From Microbacterium aerolatum (GTDB lineage: Bacteria > Actinomycetota > Actinomycetes > Actinomycetales > Microbacteriaceae), in contig NZ_BJUW01000004.1 in NCBI RefSeq assembly GCF_007988825.1, positions 186,001 to 250,000 of the forward strand: a stretch of 64,000 bases of DNA. The letters run 5' to 3'. Under the pieces are notes generated by a model. It saw nothing but the letters and a program-made list of their open reading frames with translations. It had not been told where the DNA came from and made no database searches. A program made the translations under genes and the position numbers. Shown one piece after another: positions 1-7,870 of this stretch. Position 1 is the first letter of the stretch. Every line of letters begins with the position of its first letter.

Positions 1-985
1 TCAGCGCGTCGGATGCGCCGGCGAGTTTCTCCTCCGCGTGCGGGTCGTCTGTGGCGGCTCCGACGATGTCCGCGCAGGTACGGACCGCTCGTGCGAGAGC
101 GCCGCGGATCGCGGCATCCGGCACGATGTCCTCATCGGCCACCTGAACGAGCGCCGCGGCGAGATCGCGTGTGGCGTTCGCCGTGCGCTCCAGCGCCCTC
201 ATCCGACGCTCGTTGAGCTCTTTGTCCGCGAGTCGGCGCCTGCCGCGAGGGTTCGCTCGGCTGCTCTCATCAGCCTGCTGCACCTCTTCTTCGACGGTCG
301 AGAGCATGGTGGGCAGGTCGCTGGTGGCGTCCGTGATCCGCCGTGGATCGACCGGATCCTCTTCAAGCGCATCGGCAAGCTCATCGAGCGTGCCGCGCAC
401 CCGCTCCCTCAGCATCGTCAGCTGCTCGGATGCCCGTCGCAGATACAGCGGTGGGACGACGATCAGGTTCATCCCGATACCCACCACGACGCCGAACGCC
501 ATGGTGAGCAGGTAAGACAGTGTGAACTCGTCGCCGGCGGGGCCGCCGATCAGCAGGACGAAGAGGCCCGCGATGGCAACCCAGTCCCGGCCGTCGCCCA
601 GCGCTTCGATGCCACCTAGCGCGATGCCCACCGCGATGACCATGGCGACCGCGACGATCCCAGGCGCACCGGCGGCGACCAGGGTCAGCCCGCCGAGGCC
701 CAGCACGATGCCGAGTGCCAGTCCTACGAGTGCCTGTAATCCGGCTCGTGCGGAGCCCACCACCGTCGGATACATGCTGACCAGGACGCCGAGCGGGGCG
801 TAGTAAGAGTACTCGCTGTCGGCGAAGGGGACGAACGGCGCGAGATACCAGGCGATCGCGGCGGCTACCGCGGTCTTTGCCGCGAGGATCAGCCGGTCGC
901 CGTTTGTCGCCTCCTTGCCCCATCCGATGACGGTGCGCCCACGAGCGAGCAATCCGTTACGGAAGGTCCTCGATGTCGATCTCAT
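1..985 (-). CDS. FUSC/aromatic acid exporter-like membrane protein (3' end cut by window edge)
   Basis: The reading frame runs off the left edge, so the C-terminus is missing. The N-terminal half is strongly hydrophobic: several Ala/Val/Leu/Gly-rich membrane segments lie between about residues 30 and 150, with repeats of the LGLGG and GVVVGIGMN type. A charged, helical cytoplasmic part follows (RASEQLTMLRERVRGTLDEL and onwards). This layout, a membrane bundle followed by a long helical domain, is that of the FUSC/ArAE (DUF939-like) exporter family. The start chosen is the ATG at 985, which lies inside the preceding small acidic gene and overlaps it by 29 bases; a TTG at about 951 is an alternative. 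Substrate is unknown. Family assignment is by overall architecture only. Confidence 0.7.
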   Translation of the reverse strand, partial: MRSTSRTFRNGLLARGRTVIGWGKEATNGDRLILAAKTAVAAAIAWYLAPFVPFADSEYSYYAPLGVLVSMYPTVVGSARAGLQALVGLALGIVLGLGGLTLVAAGAPGIVAVAMVIAVGIALGGIEALGDGRDWVAIAGLFVLLIGGPAGDEFTLSYLLTMAFGVVVGIGMNLIVVPPLYLRRASEQLTMLRERVRGTLDELADALEEDPVDPRRITDATSDLPTMLSTVEEEVQQADESSRANPRGRRRLADKELNERRMRALERTANATRDLAAALVQVADEDIVPDAAIRGALARAVRTCADIVGAATDDPHAEEKLAGASDAL

Positions 986-1115
986 CGGCGTCCGAGTCAT
1001 CCTCTTCGTCCGCGCGCTCCTCCGAGGCGGGAGCTTCATCGCCGATGTTCATGTCGGGGTCGGTGCCGACGATGGTCGGACGTTCCTCATTCTGCGCATC
1101 CATGGGGTTCGACAT
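957..1115 (-). CDS. small acidic protein, 52 aa
   Basis: A 52-residue protein starting MSNPMDAQNEERPTIVGTDP and ending in a run dominated by Glu and Asp (DEIDIEDLP). No membrane segment, cysteine or known motif is visible, and it is probably disordered. I do not recognise the family. It lies 90 bases after the GH65 gene and overlaps the start of the FUSC-type gene. A protein of similar size, composition and opening (MSDPNTPP) is encoded at 4556-4711 at the other end of this gene group. The ATG at 1115 was preferred to an upstream in-frame start because that extension looks non-coding. Confidence 0.6.
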   Translation of the reverse strand: MSNPMDAQNEERPTIVGTDPDMNIGDEAPASEERADEEDDSDADEIDIEDLP

Positions 1116-1205
1116 CTCTGCTCCGATCGTTGTCTTCCGTGCGACGTTAGAACACCCACCGAACATCTGCGCGAGGGTGGCGCACCGCGTGGAGGCGGCG
1201 TATGC

Positions 1206-3587
1206 TCAGCCGCCTTCTTCGACGATCGCGAGGACGTCCTCGAACCTGCGCGGCGTTCGTCCGACGGGTTGCTGAGGCGGAGGCCCGGGGTCCGCCGACG
1301 GCGGTGTGTCGACGACCACGGGGCGACCGGGCTCGAGGCTCAGCTCCTCGTCGAAGTGACGCACCGTCAATGGGCGCTCGCCCCGCAGCAGGTATGTCGT
1401 GCGGGCAGGTGTGATGGTCAGTCGCAGGGTCTGCCCACGGACCTGGAGACCGAAGCTCATACTCGGCACCTGCGGTGGTAGCCGCGGGCGGAACCGAAGC
1501 CCCTCCTCGCTGTCGCGCAGACCGCCGAAACCGGCTGTGAGCGCCGTCCACACTCCTGCCAGGGCTGCGATGTGCAGCCCCTGTTCGGTGTTGTCGTGCA
1601 GGTCATCGAGGTCGATCATGGCGGACTCGGCGAGGTAGTCGGAAGCCAGCCCGAGATGGCCGACCTCCGCCGCGATCACTGCCTGCGGTGTCGACGACAG
1701 CGACGAGTCGCGGACGGTGATCGCCTCGTAGTAGCGGAATGCGGCCGCCTTCTCGGGAAGACTGAACATGTCCGGTGCGAAATACAGTGCGAGGACGAGG
1801 TCTGCTTGCTTCACGACCTGCTTGCGATACAGGTCGAAGTAGGGGAAGTGATCCTGCAGCGGGTAGTCCTCCGAGCCGGTGTGCTCGAAGTCCCAGCGGG
1901 CATGATCGGTGTAGCCGACCGACTGCGAGTGCACGCCCCGTCGCTGGTTGTATGGCACGGTCATGGCGGCTGCTGCGTCGTCCCATGCAGTGGTCTCAGC
2001 GTCTGTCACCCCGAGGCTGCTGGCGATGTCGGCGTGCCGGCGCGCCGCCGCCGCCGCGCCGCGCAGGTTCATGCCGGCCATCACGTTGGTGTAGAGATTG
2101 TCGTCTGCGATCGCCGAGTACTCGTCGGGGCCGGTGACGCCGTCGATGTGGAACTTCCCGAGCTCATCCCAGCGGCCGAGAGATGTCCAGAGCCGTGCGG
2201 TCTCGACGAGGATCTCGACCCCGGCTTCCCGCTCGAACGGCTCATCGCCGGTCATGCGCACGTAGTGGATCACTGCACCGGCGACCGCGGAGTTGACGTG
2301 GAACGCGGCCGTGCTCGCGGGCCAGTACCCCGAGCTCTCCCGCCCGTCGATCGTCCGCCACGCGAACGCGGCGCCCTTCAGATGCAGCTGCCTGGCCCGC
2401 TCGCGGGCATGCTCCAGCGTCGAGTGGCGCCATCGCAGCGCCTCCTTCGCCGCGTCCGGCGACGTCGCCGTCAGCACCGGCAGCACGAAGGCCTCGAAAT
2501 CCCAGAACGTATGACCTTCGTAGCCGGCACCGGTGAGTCCCTTGCCAGGGACCGAACGCCGTTCGGCCCGCACGGACGCCTGGAAGACCTGGAACAGCGC
2601 GAACCGCACCGCCTGCTGAAGACGCAGGGCCCCCTCCAGCTGCACGTCAGCACAAGCCCAGTACTCCGCGAGACGCTCGCGCTGCATGCCGAGGAGCCGC
2701 ACCCATCCGACGCGGAGCGCGTCGGCCACGGCCGTCTCCGCCCGGTCGCGGAGCGTGGACGCCCCGAGCGTGTCAGACCACTCGTGTCCGACCATCTTGA
2801 CGACCTCCAGGTGTTCGCCGCGCTCCAGCGTCACCGTGATCGTCGTCCGGGCGAGGTCATCACCGGCTTCGGTCCGGATCTGCGGCTCCCCCGTTCCAGA
2901 AGCGGCCACGATGTGGTCCATCGAGACGGCCGCGAGGATGCCGCTGGCCTTGGTGCGGTGTGAGACCGTGGCCATAGTTCCGAGCACGGCGGCATCGACG
3001 CTCGTCCACGGAGCAGCCAGCAGTTCCTGCACCCGCGGGTCGTCATGGGTGATCGGGAGCGGTTCGTTGGCGAGGATCTCGGAGAGGAGCGTGATCGTGA
3101 CAGGCTCATCGATGGCGTGCACTCGATAGCGGATGGCTGCCACCGAGCGATGACTGAACGAGACGATCCGCGAAGACTCGATGTGCACGCTGCGTCCGGC
3201 GGGAGAGGTCCATCGGACTGAGCGCGTCAGCGCTCCGTCGCGCAGATCCAGCGTCCGCGTGTGTTCGTTCATCTCGCCGTGTCCGACATCGAAGGCTTCA
3301 TCGTCGACGAGGAGTCGCATGATCTGGCCGTTCGCGACGTTGATGACGGCTTGGCCCTTCTCGGGATATCCATATCCTTCTTCGGCGTACGGCATCGGAT
3401 GCTCCTCGAAGACGCCGTTGAGATAGCTTCCGGCAACCCCGCGCGGATCTCCCTCGTCGAGATTTCCGCGCCAGCCGATGTGACCGTTGGACAGGCCGAA
3501 CACCGACTCCTCCTGGGCGAGATGCTCGATGTTCAGGCCGCGGACCCCGACTGTCCACGGATCCGCATCGAACTGCGCGCCGCTCAC
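1206..3587 (-). CDS. glycoside hydrolase family 65 protein (disaccharide phosphorylase/hydrolase)
   Basis: A 793-residue cytoplasmic enzyme of the GH65 (maltose/trehalose/kojibiose phosphorylase) family. The N-terminal beta-sandwich begins with DADPWTVGVRGLNIEHLAQEE, where FGLSNGHIGWRGNLDEG is typical. The (alpha/alpha)6 barrel contains GAGYEGHTFWDFEAFVLP and the catalytic block GPDEYS, whose Glu (about residue 489) is the family's general acid. A short C-terminal sandwich closes the protein. Whether it uses phosphate or water cannot be read from sequence; no beta-phosphoglucomutase gene, the usual partner of the phosphorylases, is next to it. The GTG start at 3587 overlaps the stop of the upstream oxidoreductase gene by four bases (GTGA), implying translational coupling. 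A longer start inside that gene is less likely. Confidence 0.9.
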   Translation of the reverse strand: MSGAQFDADPWTVGVRGLNIEHLAQEESVFGLSNGHIGWRGNLDEGDPRGVAGSYLNGVFEEHPMPYAEEGYGYPEKGQAVINVANGQIMRLLVDDEAFDVGHGEMNEHTRTLDLRDGALTRSVRWTSPAGRSVHIESSRIVSFSHRSVAAIRYRVHAIDEPVTITLLSEILANEPLPITHDDPRVQELLAAPWTSVDAAVLGTMATVSHRTKASGILAAVSMDHIVAASGTGEPQIRTEAGDDLARTTITVTLERGEHLEVVKMVGHEWSDTLGASTLRDRAETAVADALRVGWVRLLGMQRERLAEYWACADVQLEGALRLQQAVRFALFQVFQASVRAERRSVPGKGLTGAGYEGHTFWDFEAFVLPVLTATSPDAAKEALRWRHSTLEHARERARQLHLKGAAFAWRTIDGRESSGYWPASTAAFHVNSAVAGAVIHYVRMTGDEPFEREAGVEILVETARLWTSLGRWDELGKFHIDGVTGPDEYSAIADDNLYTNVMAGMNLRGAAAAARRHADIASSLGVTDAETTAWDDAAAAMTVPYNQRRGVHSQSVGYTDHARWDFEHTGSEDYPLQDHFPYFDLYRKQVVKQADLVLALYFAPDMFSLPEKAAAFRYYEAITVRDSSLSSTPQAVIAAEVGHLGLASDYLAESAMIDLDDLHDNTEQGLHIAALAGVWTALTAGFGGLRDSEEGLRFRPRLPPQVPSMSFGLQVRGQTLRLTITPARTTYLLRGERPLTVRHFDEELSLEPGRPVVVDTPPSADPGPPPQQPVGRTPRRFEDVLAIVEEGG

Positions 3588-4543
3588 AGGAGGTCCCGCA
3601 GCGCCGGCAGCAGCTCGGCTTCGCAACGGCGCAGGAAGGCGCGCTGGTCCTGACCCACATGATTGAGATAGATGTGATCGAACCCCTCGGCGAGGCGAGC
3701 CAGGCGCTCCGCCATCCGCTCAGTTGAGGAGTCGATCACCACGGCCTCGCGGAGGGCCTCGTCGGACGCACCGATTCGCGCCTCGAACTCCTCAGGCTCG
3801 TCGAGTTCTGGCAACAGCTCCTCCGGGATGGTCGAGTGCGCCCACTGGGCGCGTGCAGCGGCGAGAGCCTCATCATCGCTGTCCCCGAGGCTGAGGTGAA
3901 TCTGCAGGCGGGCTTCGCCGGCTCCGCGCGCTGCTCGATAGCGCCCGAGGACCGCGCGGGCCCTCTCCGGCGTCGCCCCGACGGTGATCAGCCCTTCGCT
4001 CCAGCCGGCGACCCAGCCGGCAGTCTCAGGGCTCACCGCAGCCCCCAGGAGCGGTGAGGTTCGCACAGGCAGGCTCCAGATCCGCGCGTCATGCGCTCGA
4101 ATCGCGCCGTCGACACTGACTCGCTCGCCTGCCAGGAGGGACCGGATCAGCGCGACGGATTCGACGAGCCGCTGCTGCCGCTCGACCTTCGCCGGCCATG
4201 CGTCGCCCGTGACGTGTTCGTTGAGCGCCTCACCGCTCCCGAATGCGACCCAGAACCGTCTCGGGAACATCTGCTCGACGGTGGCGATCGCCTGGGCGAT
4301 GATCACCGGGTGATACCGCTGCCCGGGTGCGTTGACGACGCCGAACGGAATCGAGGTCGTCGCCATCGCCGCTCCGAGCCAGGTCCACGCGAAGCCGGAG
4401 TGTCCCTGGCCGCGCGTCCACGGGGCGAGGTGATCGGAGCACATCGCCGACTCGAAGCCCGCCGCTTCAGCGAGCTGCGCCAGGGTCAGCAGCTCCCCCG
4501 GAGAATGCTGTTCATGCGATGCGTGATAGCCGATGACGACCAC
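3584..4543 (-). CDS. luciferase-like (LLM class) flavin/F420-dependent oxidoreductase
   Basis: A 319-residue TIM-barrel oxidoreductase of the bacterial luciferase-like superfamily. Typical features are the N-terminal GYHASHEQHSPGELL strand and helix, CSDHLAPW in the first third, VAFGSGEALNEHVTG around residue 100, LLGAAVSPETAGWVAGWSEG at about 165, and the C-terminal FDHIYLNHVGQDQ. The family uses FMN or F420; substrate is unknown. Its stop overlaps the GTG of the GH65 gene, and a small acidic gene ends 12 bases upstream, so the three are probably one transcript. The pairing of a redox enzyme with a sugar enzyme hints at a shared substrate, but this is only context. Confidence 0.85.
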   Translation of the reverse strand: MVVIGYHASHEQHSPGELLTLAQLAEAAGFESAMCSDHLAPWTRGQGHSGFAWTWLGAAMATTSIPFGVVNAPGQRYHPVIIAQAIATVEQMFPRRFWVAFGSGEALNEHVTGDAWPAKVERQQRLVESVALIRSLLAGERVSVDGAIRAHDARIWSLPVRTSPLLGAAVSPETAGWVAGWSEGLITVGATPERARAVLGRYRAARGAGEARLQIHLSLGDSDDEALAAARAQWAHSTIPEELLPELDEPEEFEARIGASDEALREAVVIDSSTERMAERLARLAEGFDHIYLNHVGQDQRAFLRRCEAELLPALRDLL

Positions 4544-4555
4544 GGGATGACCTCG

Positions 4556-4711
4556 CTACGGCTCGATCGGCGGGTCCGGAAGATCTTCGTCGTGCAGCAG
4601 GTGACTGGCCTGCTCATCCTCGTCGTGCTTCTCACGACGTTCTTCGTCGACCACGTCGGAATGTTCGGCGTCGACGGGCTGCGCATCTGGTGGTGTGTTC
4701 GGATCGGACAT
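4556..4711 (-). CDS. small acidic protein, 51 aa
   Basis: A 51-residue protein, MSDPNTPPDAQPVDAEHSDV, continuing with a Glu/Asp/His-rich tail that ends DLPDPPIEP. It has no cysteines or hydrophobic segment. The ATG at 4711 was chosen; a longer in-frame reading up to 4759 exists but adds an unlikely leader. It ends 12 bases before the LLM oxidoreductase start and is the first gene of the group. Its resemblance to the 52-residue protein at 957-1115 (same MS(N/D)P opening, same acidity, similar length) is compositional, and homology is not proven. Confidence 0.55.
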   Translation of the reverse strand: MSDPNTPPDAQPVDAEHSDVVDEERREKHDEDEQASHLLHDEDLPDPPIEP

Positions 4712-4811
4712 GACCGATAGCCTCACAGCATCGACGCCGCTCGTCGCACCCTTTGACACTCCGCCGACTGGATGCCAGAATCGCGCATCTTCAGGGACGA
4801 CGTCTACGAAG

Positions 4812-4837
4812 AAAGCCCCCGGAAATCCGGGGGCTTC
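4812..4837 (-). terminator. Rho-independent terminator after tRNA-Val(GAC)
   Basis: An 11-bp stem (AAGCCCCCGGA paired with TCCGGGGGCTT) at 4813-4836 lies seven bases beyond the 3' end of tRNA-Val(GAC), followed on the minus strand by TTCTTCG. It could act in both directions but is best placed for the tRNA operon. Confidence 0.8.
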
Positions 4838-4843
4838 ATGCTG

Positions 4844-4915
4844 TGCGCGATACTGGGATCGAACCAGTGACCTCTTCCGTGTCAGGGAAGCGCGCTACCG
4901 CTGCGCCAATCGCGC
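4844..4915 (-). tRNA. tRNA-Val (anticodon GAC)
   Basis: Cloverleaf on the minus strand. The acceptor stem GCGCGAT pairs with ATCGCGC and the discriminator is A. The anticodon stem CTTCC/GGAAG encloses CTGACAC, giving anticodon GAC. The T arm is ACTGG-TTCGATC-CCAGT. The CCA end is not encoded. It is the last gene of a Gly-Cys-Val tRNA cluster and is followed by a strong terminator. Confidence 0.95.
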
Positions 4916-4942
4916 CCGTTGGGGCTTTTCAGTTGTGCGGTG

Positions 4943-5013
4943 AGGTGGCGACGGGATTCGAACCCGTGTAAACGGCTTTGCAGGCCGGTGCCTAGCCGCT
5001 CGGCCACGCCACC
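4943..5013 (-). tRNA. tRNA-Cys (anticodon GCA)
   Basis: Cloverleaf on the minus strand. The acceptor GGTGGCG pairs with CGCCACC, the anticodon loop CTGCAAA gives GCA, and the T arm is ACGGG-TTCGAAT-CCCGT. The discriminator is T(U), usual for tRNA-Cys. CCA is not encoded. It is the middle member of the three-tRNA cluster. Confidence 0.95.
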
Positions 5014-5067
5014 GTGTGGATTGACCCCACGTGCCGTGAGCCTCTCGGAGGAGACTCTCTGCACTCG

Positions 5068-5139
5068 AGCGGATGACGAGATTCGAACTCGCGACCCTCA
5101 CCTTGGCAAGGTGATGCGCTACCACTGCGCTACATCCGC
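5068..5139 (-). tRNA. tRNA-Gly (anticodon GCC)
   Basis: Cloverleaf on the minus strand. The acceptor GCGGATG pairs with CATCCGC, the anticodon stem TCACC/GGTGA encloses TTGCCAA (anticodon GCC), and the T arm is GCGAG-TTCGAAT-CTCGT. The discriminator is T(U) and CCA is not encoded. It is the first tRNA of the minus-strand cluster, with a recognisable promoter about 35 bases upstream. Confidence 0.95.
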
Positions 5140-5172
5140 ATTTCGTGTTCCGGCGTCCCGGGCACTTGTAAA

Positions 5173-5200
5173 ACATTAGCCGAAGATTCCCGACGAGCAA
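5173..5200 (-). promoter_or_regulatory. promoter of the tRNA-Gly-Cys-Val cluster
   Basis: On the minus strand a -35-like TTGCTC (5200-5195) and a -10 TAATGT (5178-5173) are separated by 16 bases. The predicted start of transcription falls about 25-30 bases before the mature tRNA-Gly. The stretch is AT-rich against its surroundings. Confidence 0.6.
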
Positions 5201-5290
5201 AACTCGACACGGATCTCGCGCGTGTCCTCGGGATTGGTCAGGACCGGCTCGATCGTTCCGGTAGTATCGATTCTCGACCCCAGGTCACCT

Positions 5291-5366
5291 GGGCGATTGG
5301 CGCAGTTGGTAGCGCGCTTCCTTCACACGGAAGAGGTCATCGGTTCGAGTCCGGTATCGCCCACCA
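5291..5366 (+). tRNA. tRNA-Val (anticodon CAC), CCA encoded
   Basis: Cloverleaf on the plus strand. The acceptor GGGCGAT pairs with ATCGCCC, the discriminator is A, and CCA is encoded at 5364-5366. The anticodon loop TTCACAC gives CAC. The anticodon stem is identical to that of tRNA-Val(GAC) some 400 bases away on the other strand. A TAGTAT -10 element sits at 5262-5267. Confidence 0.95.
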
Positions 5367-5421
5367 CACCATCACCTCTCACGGCGTTCGAATGTCGGCA
5401 TCCGCGGGTATCGTTCACCGC

Positions 5422-5847
5422 GTGTCCAACGCCCACACCTTGCCGGGATCATGCCACCTCTGCGGCGGCAGTCGGGGCACACGCGTATCCGGCGCCTGGG
5501 TGTGCGCAGACTGCGACTGGCGGTACGGAGACGCGCCAGACGCCGAGTTGCCGCTCCCCCGCATCGATGTCGTGTACTACCTGCGTTTCGACCGGCGGGT
5601 GAAGATCGGCACGAGCATGCGACCGCGCCAGCGTCTTGCCAGCATCCGCCACAACGAACTGCTGGCGTTCGAACGCGGCGATCGCACGATCGAACGCCAG
5701 CGCCACCGGCAGTTCGCGACGCTGCGCGAGGGCGGCGAGTGGTTCACCTTCACCGCCGAACTCGAAGCGCACGCTTCGGCGCTGCGTTCCGCGGGCGACC
5801 CCTGGCAGCTCTACGCGCGCTGGCTGAGCGAGGCGCTGCGCGCGTGA
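5422..5847 (+). CDS. GIY-YIG nuclease-family protein with N-terminal zinc ribbon
   Basis: About 141 residues. The N-terminus holds a CxxC pair (CHLC) and a second pair (CADC) about 17 residues on, likely a zinc ribbon. After a short linker comes a GIY-YIG-like core: VVYYLRF, then VKIGTS, then RQRLASIRH, with an ERQRH helix and a GGEWF segment carrying the conserved Glu-Trp-Phe. This is the T5orf172/Mug113-like branch of the nuclease superfamily. Substrate is unknown. The GTG at 5422 was preferred to the ATG at 5392 because a TATCGT -10 element ends seven bases before it, fitting a leaderless message; no Shine-Dalgarno is visible. Confidence 0.7.
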   Translation: MSNAHTLPGSCHLCGGSRGTRVSGAWVCADCDWRYGDAPDAELPLPRIDVVYYLRFDRRVKIGTSMRPRQRLASIRHNELLAFERGDRTIERQRHRQFATLREGGEWFTFTAELEAHASALRSAGDPWQLYARWLSEALRA

Positions 5848-5864
5848 CGAGGTAGCGTGAGCGG

Positions 5865-6272
5865 ATGATCCGGCACATCGCGCGATGGACACTGGCATCG
5901 GGACTTTCGGCCATGGGCGTCCTCCACTTCACACAGACCAAAGGGTTCCGCGGTCTGATCCCCTCCTGGGCGACCAAGGCGACCGGGCTGGACGAAGAGG
6001 GCGTTGTCATCGCATCCGGCGCCGTCGAACTCGCACTCGCTGCCAGCCTCGTCGCCCTCCCGAGGGAGCGCCGACGCGTCGGCTGGGCGACGGCGGCCTT
6101 CTTCGTCGCGGTGTTCCCCGGCAACGTGCAGCAGTGGCGCCGGCGCTGGACCGCCCCGGGCCTGGACACCGACACCAAGCGATTCGTGCGCCTGTTCTTT
6201 CAGCCGATCCTGATCGCCTGGGCGCTGTGGAGCACGAGTCCGAGCCCGACGGCGAATCCGCGCCGCCGCTGA
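5865..6272 (+). CDS. DoxX-like small membrane protein, 135 aa
   Basis: Hydrophobic stretches at about residues 5-22, 45-65, 73-90 and 108-122 give a four-helix membrane protein. MGVLHFTQ, a central AVELALAASLVAL segment and FPGNVQQW resemble DoxX/YphA-like proteins. Role is unknown. A TAGCGT -10 hexamer ends six bases before the ATG and there is no ribosome-binding site, so the message is probably leaderless. It lies 17 bases after the GIY-YIG gene but appears to have its own promoter. Confidence 0.7.
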   Translation: MIRHIARWTLASGLSAMGVLHFTQTKGFRGLIPSWATKATGLDEEGVVIASGAVELALAASLVALPRERRRVGWATAAFFVAVFPGNVQQWRRRWTAPGLDTDTKRFVRLFFQPILIAWALWSTSPSPTANPRRR

Positions 6273-6343
6273 GCGCACGGCGACTCTCATCGAGAAGACC
6301 GCTGCGATCCACGGCGACAGGGCGAGGAACAGACTCGGAAGCC

Positions 6344-6544
6344 TCAGCGGGCTTCGCCGTCGGCCTCCGGCATTCCGGGTCCCGGACCGGGACGCACCTC
6401 AGCGCCCTCCGCCACTTCGACCCGCGTCACGCCGTCGCGCTCGGTGACCTCCATGCGCGGTGCGGCATCGGCCTCGGTCGCATCCGGCGCGGTGGTCAGC
6501 TGATCGTGGCGCTTCTGCTCATCGGTCATCTCCTGGCCTGTCAT
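6344..6544 (-). CDS. small hydrophilic protein, 66 aa, unknown
   Basis: MTGQEMTDEQKRHDQLTTAP continues with a Thr/Ala/Glu-rich stretch and ends PEADGEAR. There is no membrane segment or cysteine, and it is probably disordered. I do not recognise it. AAAGGA six bases upstream of the ATG at 6544 is a good ribosome-binding site. It is divergent from the DUF1611 gene. Confidence 0.5.
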   Translation of the reverse strand: MTGQEMTDEQKRHDQLTTAPDATEADAAPRMEVTERDGVTRVEVAEGAEVRPGPGPGMPEADGEAR

Positions 6545-6747
6545 CTGCTGTCCTTTCCTCGGAACCCTGACAGTACCTGCAAGAGATCACGCCCGACTGG
6601 GGCTTGACTCGCAGACTTCACTGCTACGGTGAGCGAAGTCGGCATCTTGCCGGCATCAGGGAAGACTTCTTGTCGACCAACGGGCTGTTGCCAGCCATTT
6701 CGTTCTCCGTCGCCTCCTCTGTCCGAGTCCGAGGAGATCCGATTCCC

Positions 6748-7866
6748 GTGTACGCGCACCCCCTTTCCCCCGCACTGCCTGCCGGTTCGACGGCCATCGT
6801 CTACTGCGAAGCGCAGTTCGGCGAGCAGGACGGGAAGACCGCGAACGGTCTTGTCCGCCACTCCGAGAAGTACGAGATCCTCAGCGTCATCGACAGCCGA
6901 CACGCGGGCGTCGACTCCGGGTCGTTCCTCGACGGCAGCGCCAACGGCATCCCGATCCTCGCGAGCCTTCGCGAGGCCCTCTCGCACGCCGGGCGGATCC
7001 CGGACTACCTGATCTGCGGTGTCGCCCCTGCGGACGGGCTGCTGTCCGACGCGCAGCGCATCGTGCTGCTCGACGGCATCGCGCGCGGCATGCACATCAT
7101 CAACGGCCTGCACGAGTTCCTCAATGACGACCCGGAGTTCGCAGCGGCCGCAGTCCTCGCGTCGGTCACGATCACCGACGTCCGCCGCCCGAAGGAGAAG
7201 AAGGACCTCCATCTGTTCTCCGGCCGCATCTTCGACGTGACCTGCCCCCGGATCGCCGTCCTCGGCACCGACGGGGCGATCGGCAAGCGCACGACGGCGA
7301 CCCTCCTGGTCACGGCGCTGAACGATCGCGGCATCCGGGCCGTCATGGTCGGCACCGGCCAGACCACGATCATCCAGGGAGGCCGCTACGGCGTGGCACT
7401 GGATGCCCTCGTTCCGCAGTTCTGCTCCGGCGAGGTCGAGAACCAGATCGTCGCGGCCTTCGAGGGCGAGGATCCCGACATCATCATCGTCGAGGGCCAG
7501 GGCGCGCTCAGCCACCCCGCGTACCTCACCTCCGCGCACATCCTGCGCGGGAGCCGGCCCGAGGGCGTGATCGTGCAGCATGCACCAGGACGCCGAGTCC
7601 TCGGCGACTTCCCGATGATGCCGATGCCGACGGTCTCCGCCGAGGTCGCCCTCATCGAAGCGTTCGCAGACACCAGGGTGATCGGTGTGACCGTCAACCA
7701 CGAGAACCTCACCGGCGCACAGCTGGCTGCGGCGATCGACGAGATCGAGCTCGAACTCGCCGTCCCGACGACTGACCCCCTGACGCGTCCGGCGGACGAA
7801 CTCGTCGAGATGGTGCTGCAGGCGTTTCCTGCGCTCACGGCTGCCCCCGCGTTCCGGGCCGCCTGA
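6748..7866 (+). CDS. DUF1611 (DgcN-like) P-loop protein
   Basis: About 372 residues. The N-terminal Rossmann-like domain contains CGVAPADGLL. A P-loop domain follows with GTDGAIGKRTT as Walker A, then VMVGTGQTT and IIIVEGQGALSHPAY, all characteristic of DUF1611. Members include DgcN, tied to D-glutamate catabolism, and proteins found beside dipeptide epimerases; no such partner gene is adjacent here, so the substrate is open. The GTG at 6748 is preceded by GAGGAG at 6731-6736. Longer in-frame starts exist (TTG 6604) but their extra residues look non-coding. A TACGGT -10 candidate lies near 6630, leaving a leader of about 100 bases. Confidence 0.8.
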   Translation: MYAHPLSPALPAGSTAIVYCEAQFGEQDGKTANGLVRHSEKYEILSVIDSRHAGVDSGSFLDGSANGIPILASLREALSHAGRIPDYLICGVAPADGLLSDAQRIVLLDGIARGMHIINGLHEFLNDDPEFAAAAVLASVTITDVRRPKEKKDLHLFSGRIFDVTCPRIAVLGTDGAIGKRTTATLLVTALNDRGIRAVMVGTGQTTIIQGGRYGVALDALVPQFCSGEVENQIVAAFEGEDPDIIIVEGQGALSHPAYLTSAHILRGSRPEGVIVQHAPGRRVLGDFPMMPMPTVSAEVALIEAFADTRVIGVTVNHENLTGAQLAAAIDEIELELAVPTTDPLTRPADELVEMVLQAFPALTAAPAFRAA

Positions 7867-7870
7867 ACCG

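Noticed and set aside
1572..2963. Plus-strand frame opposite the GH65 gene
   Set aside because: Antisense shadow without motifs.
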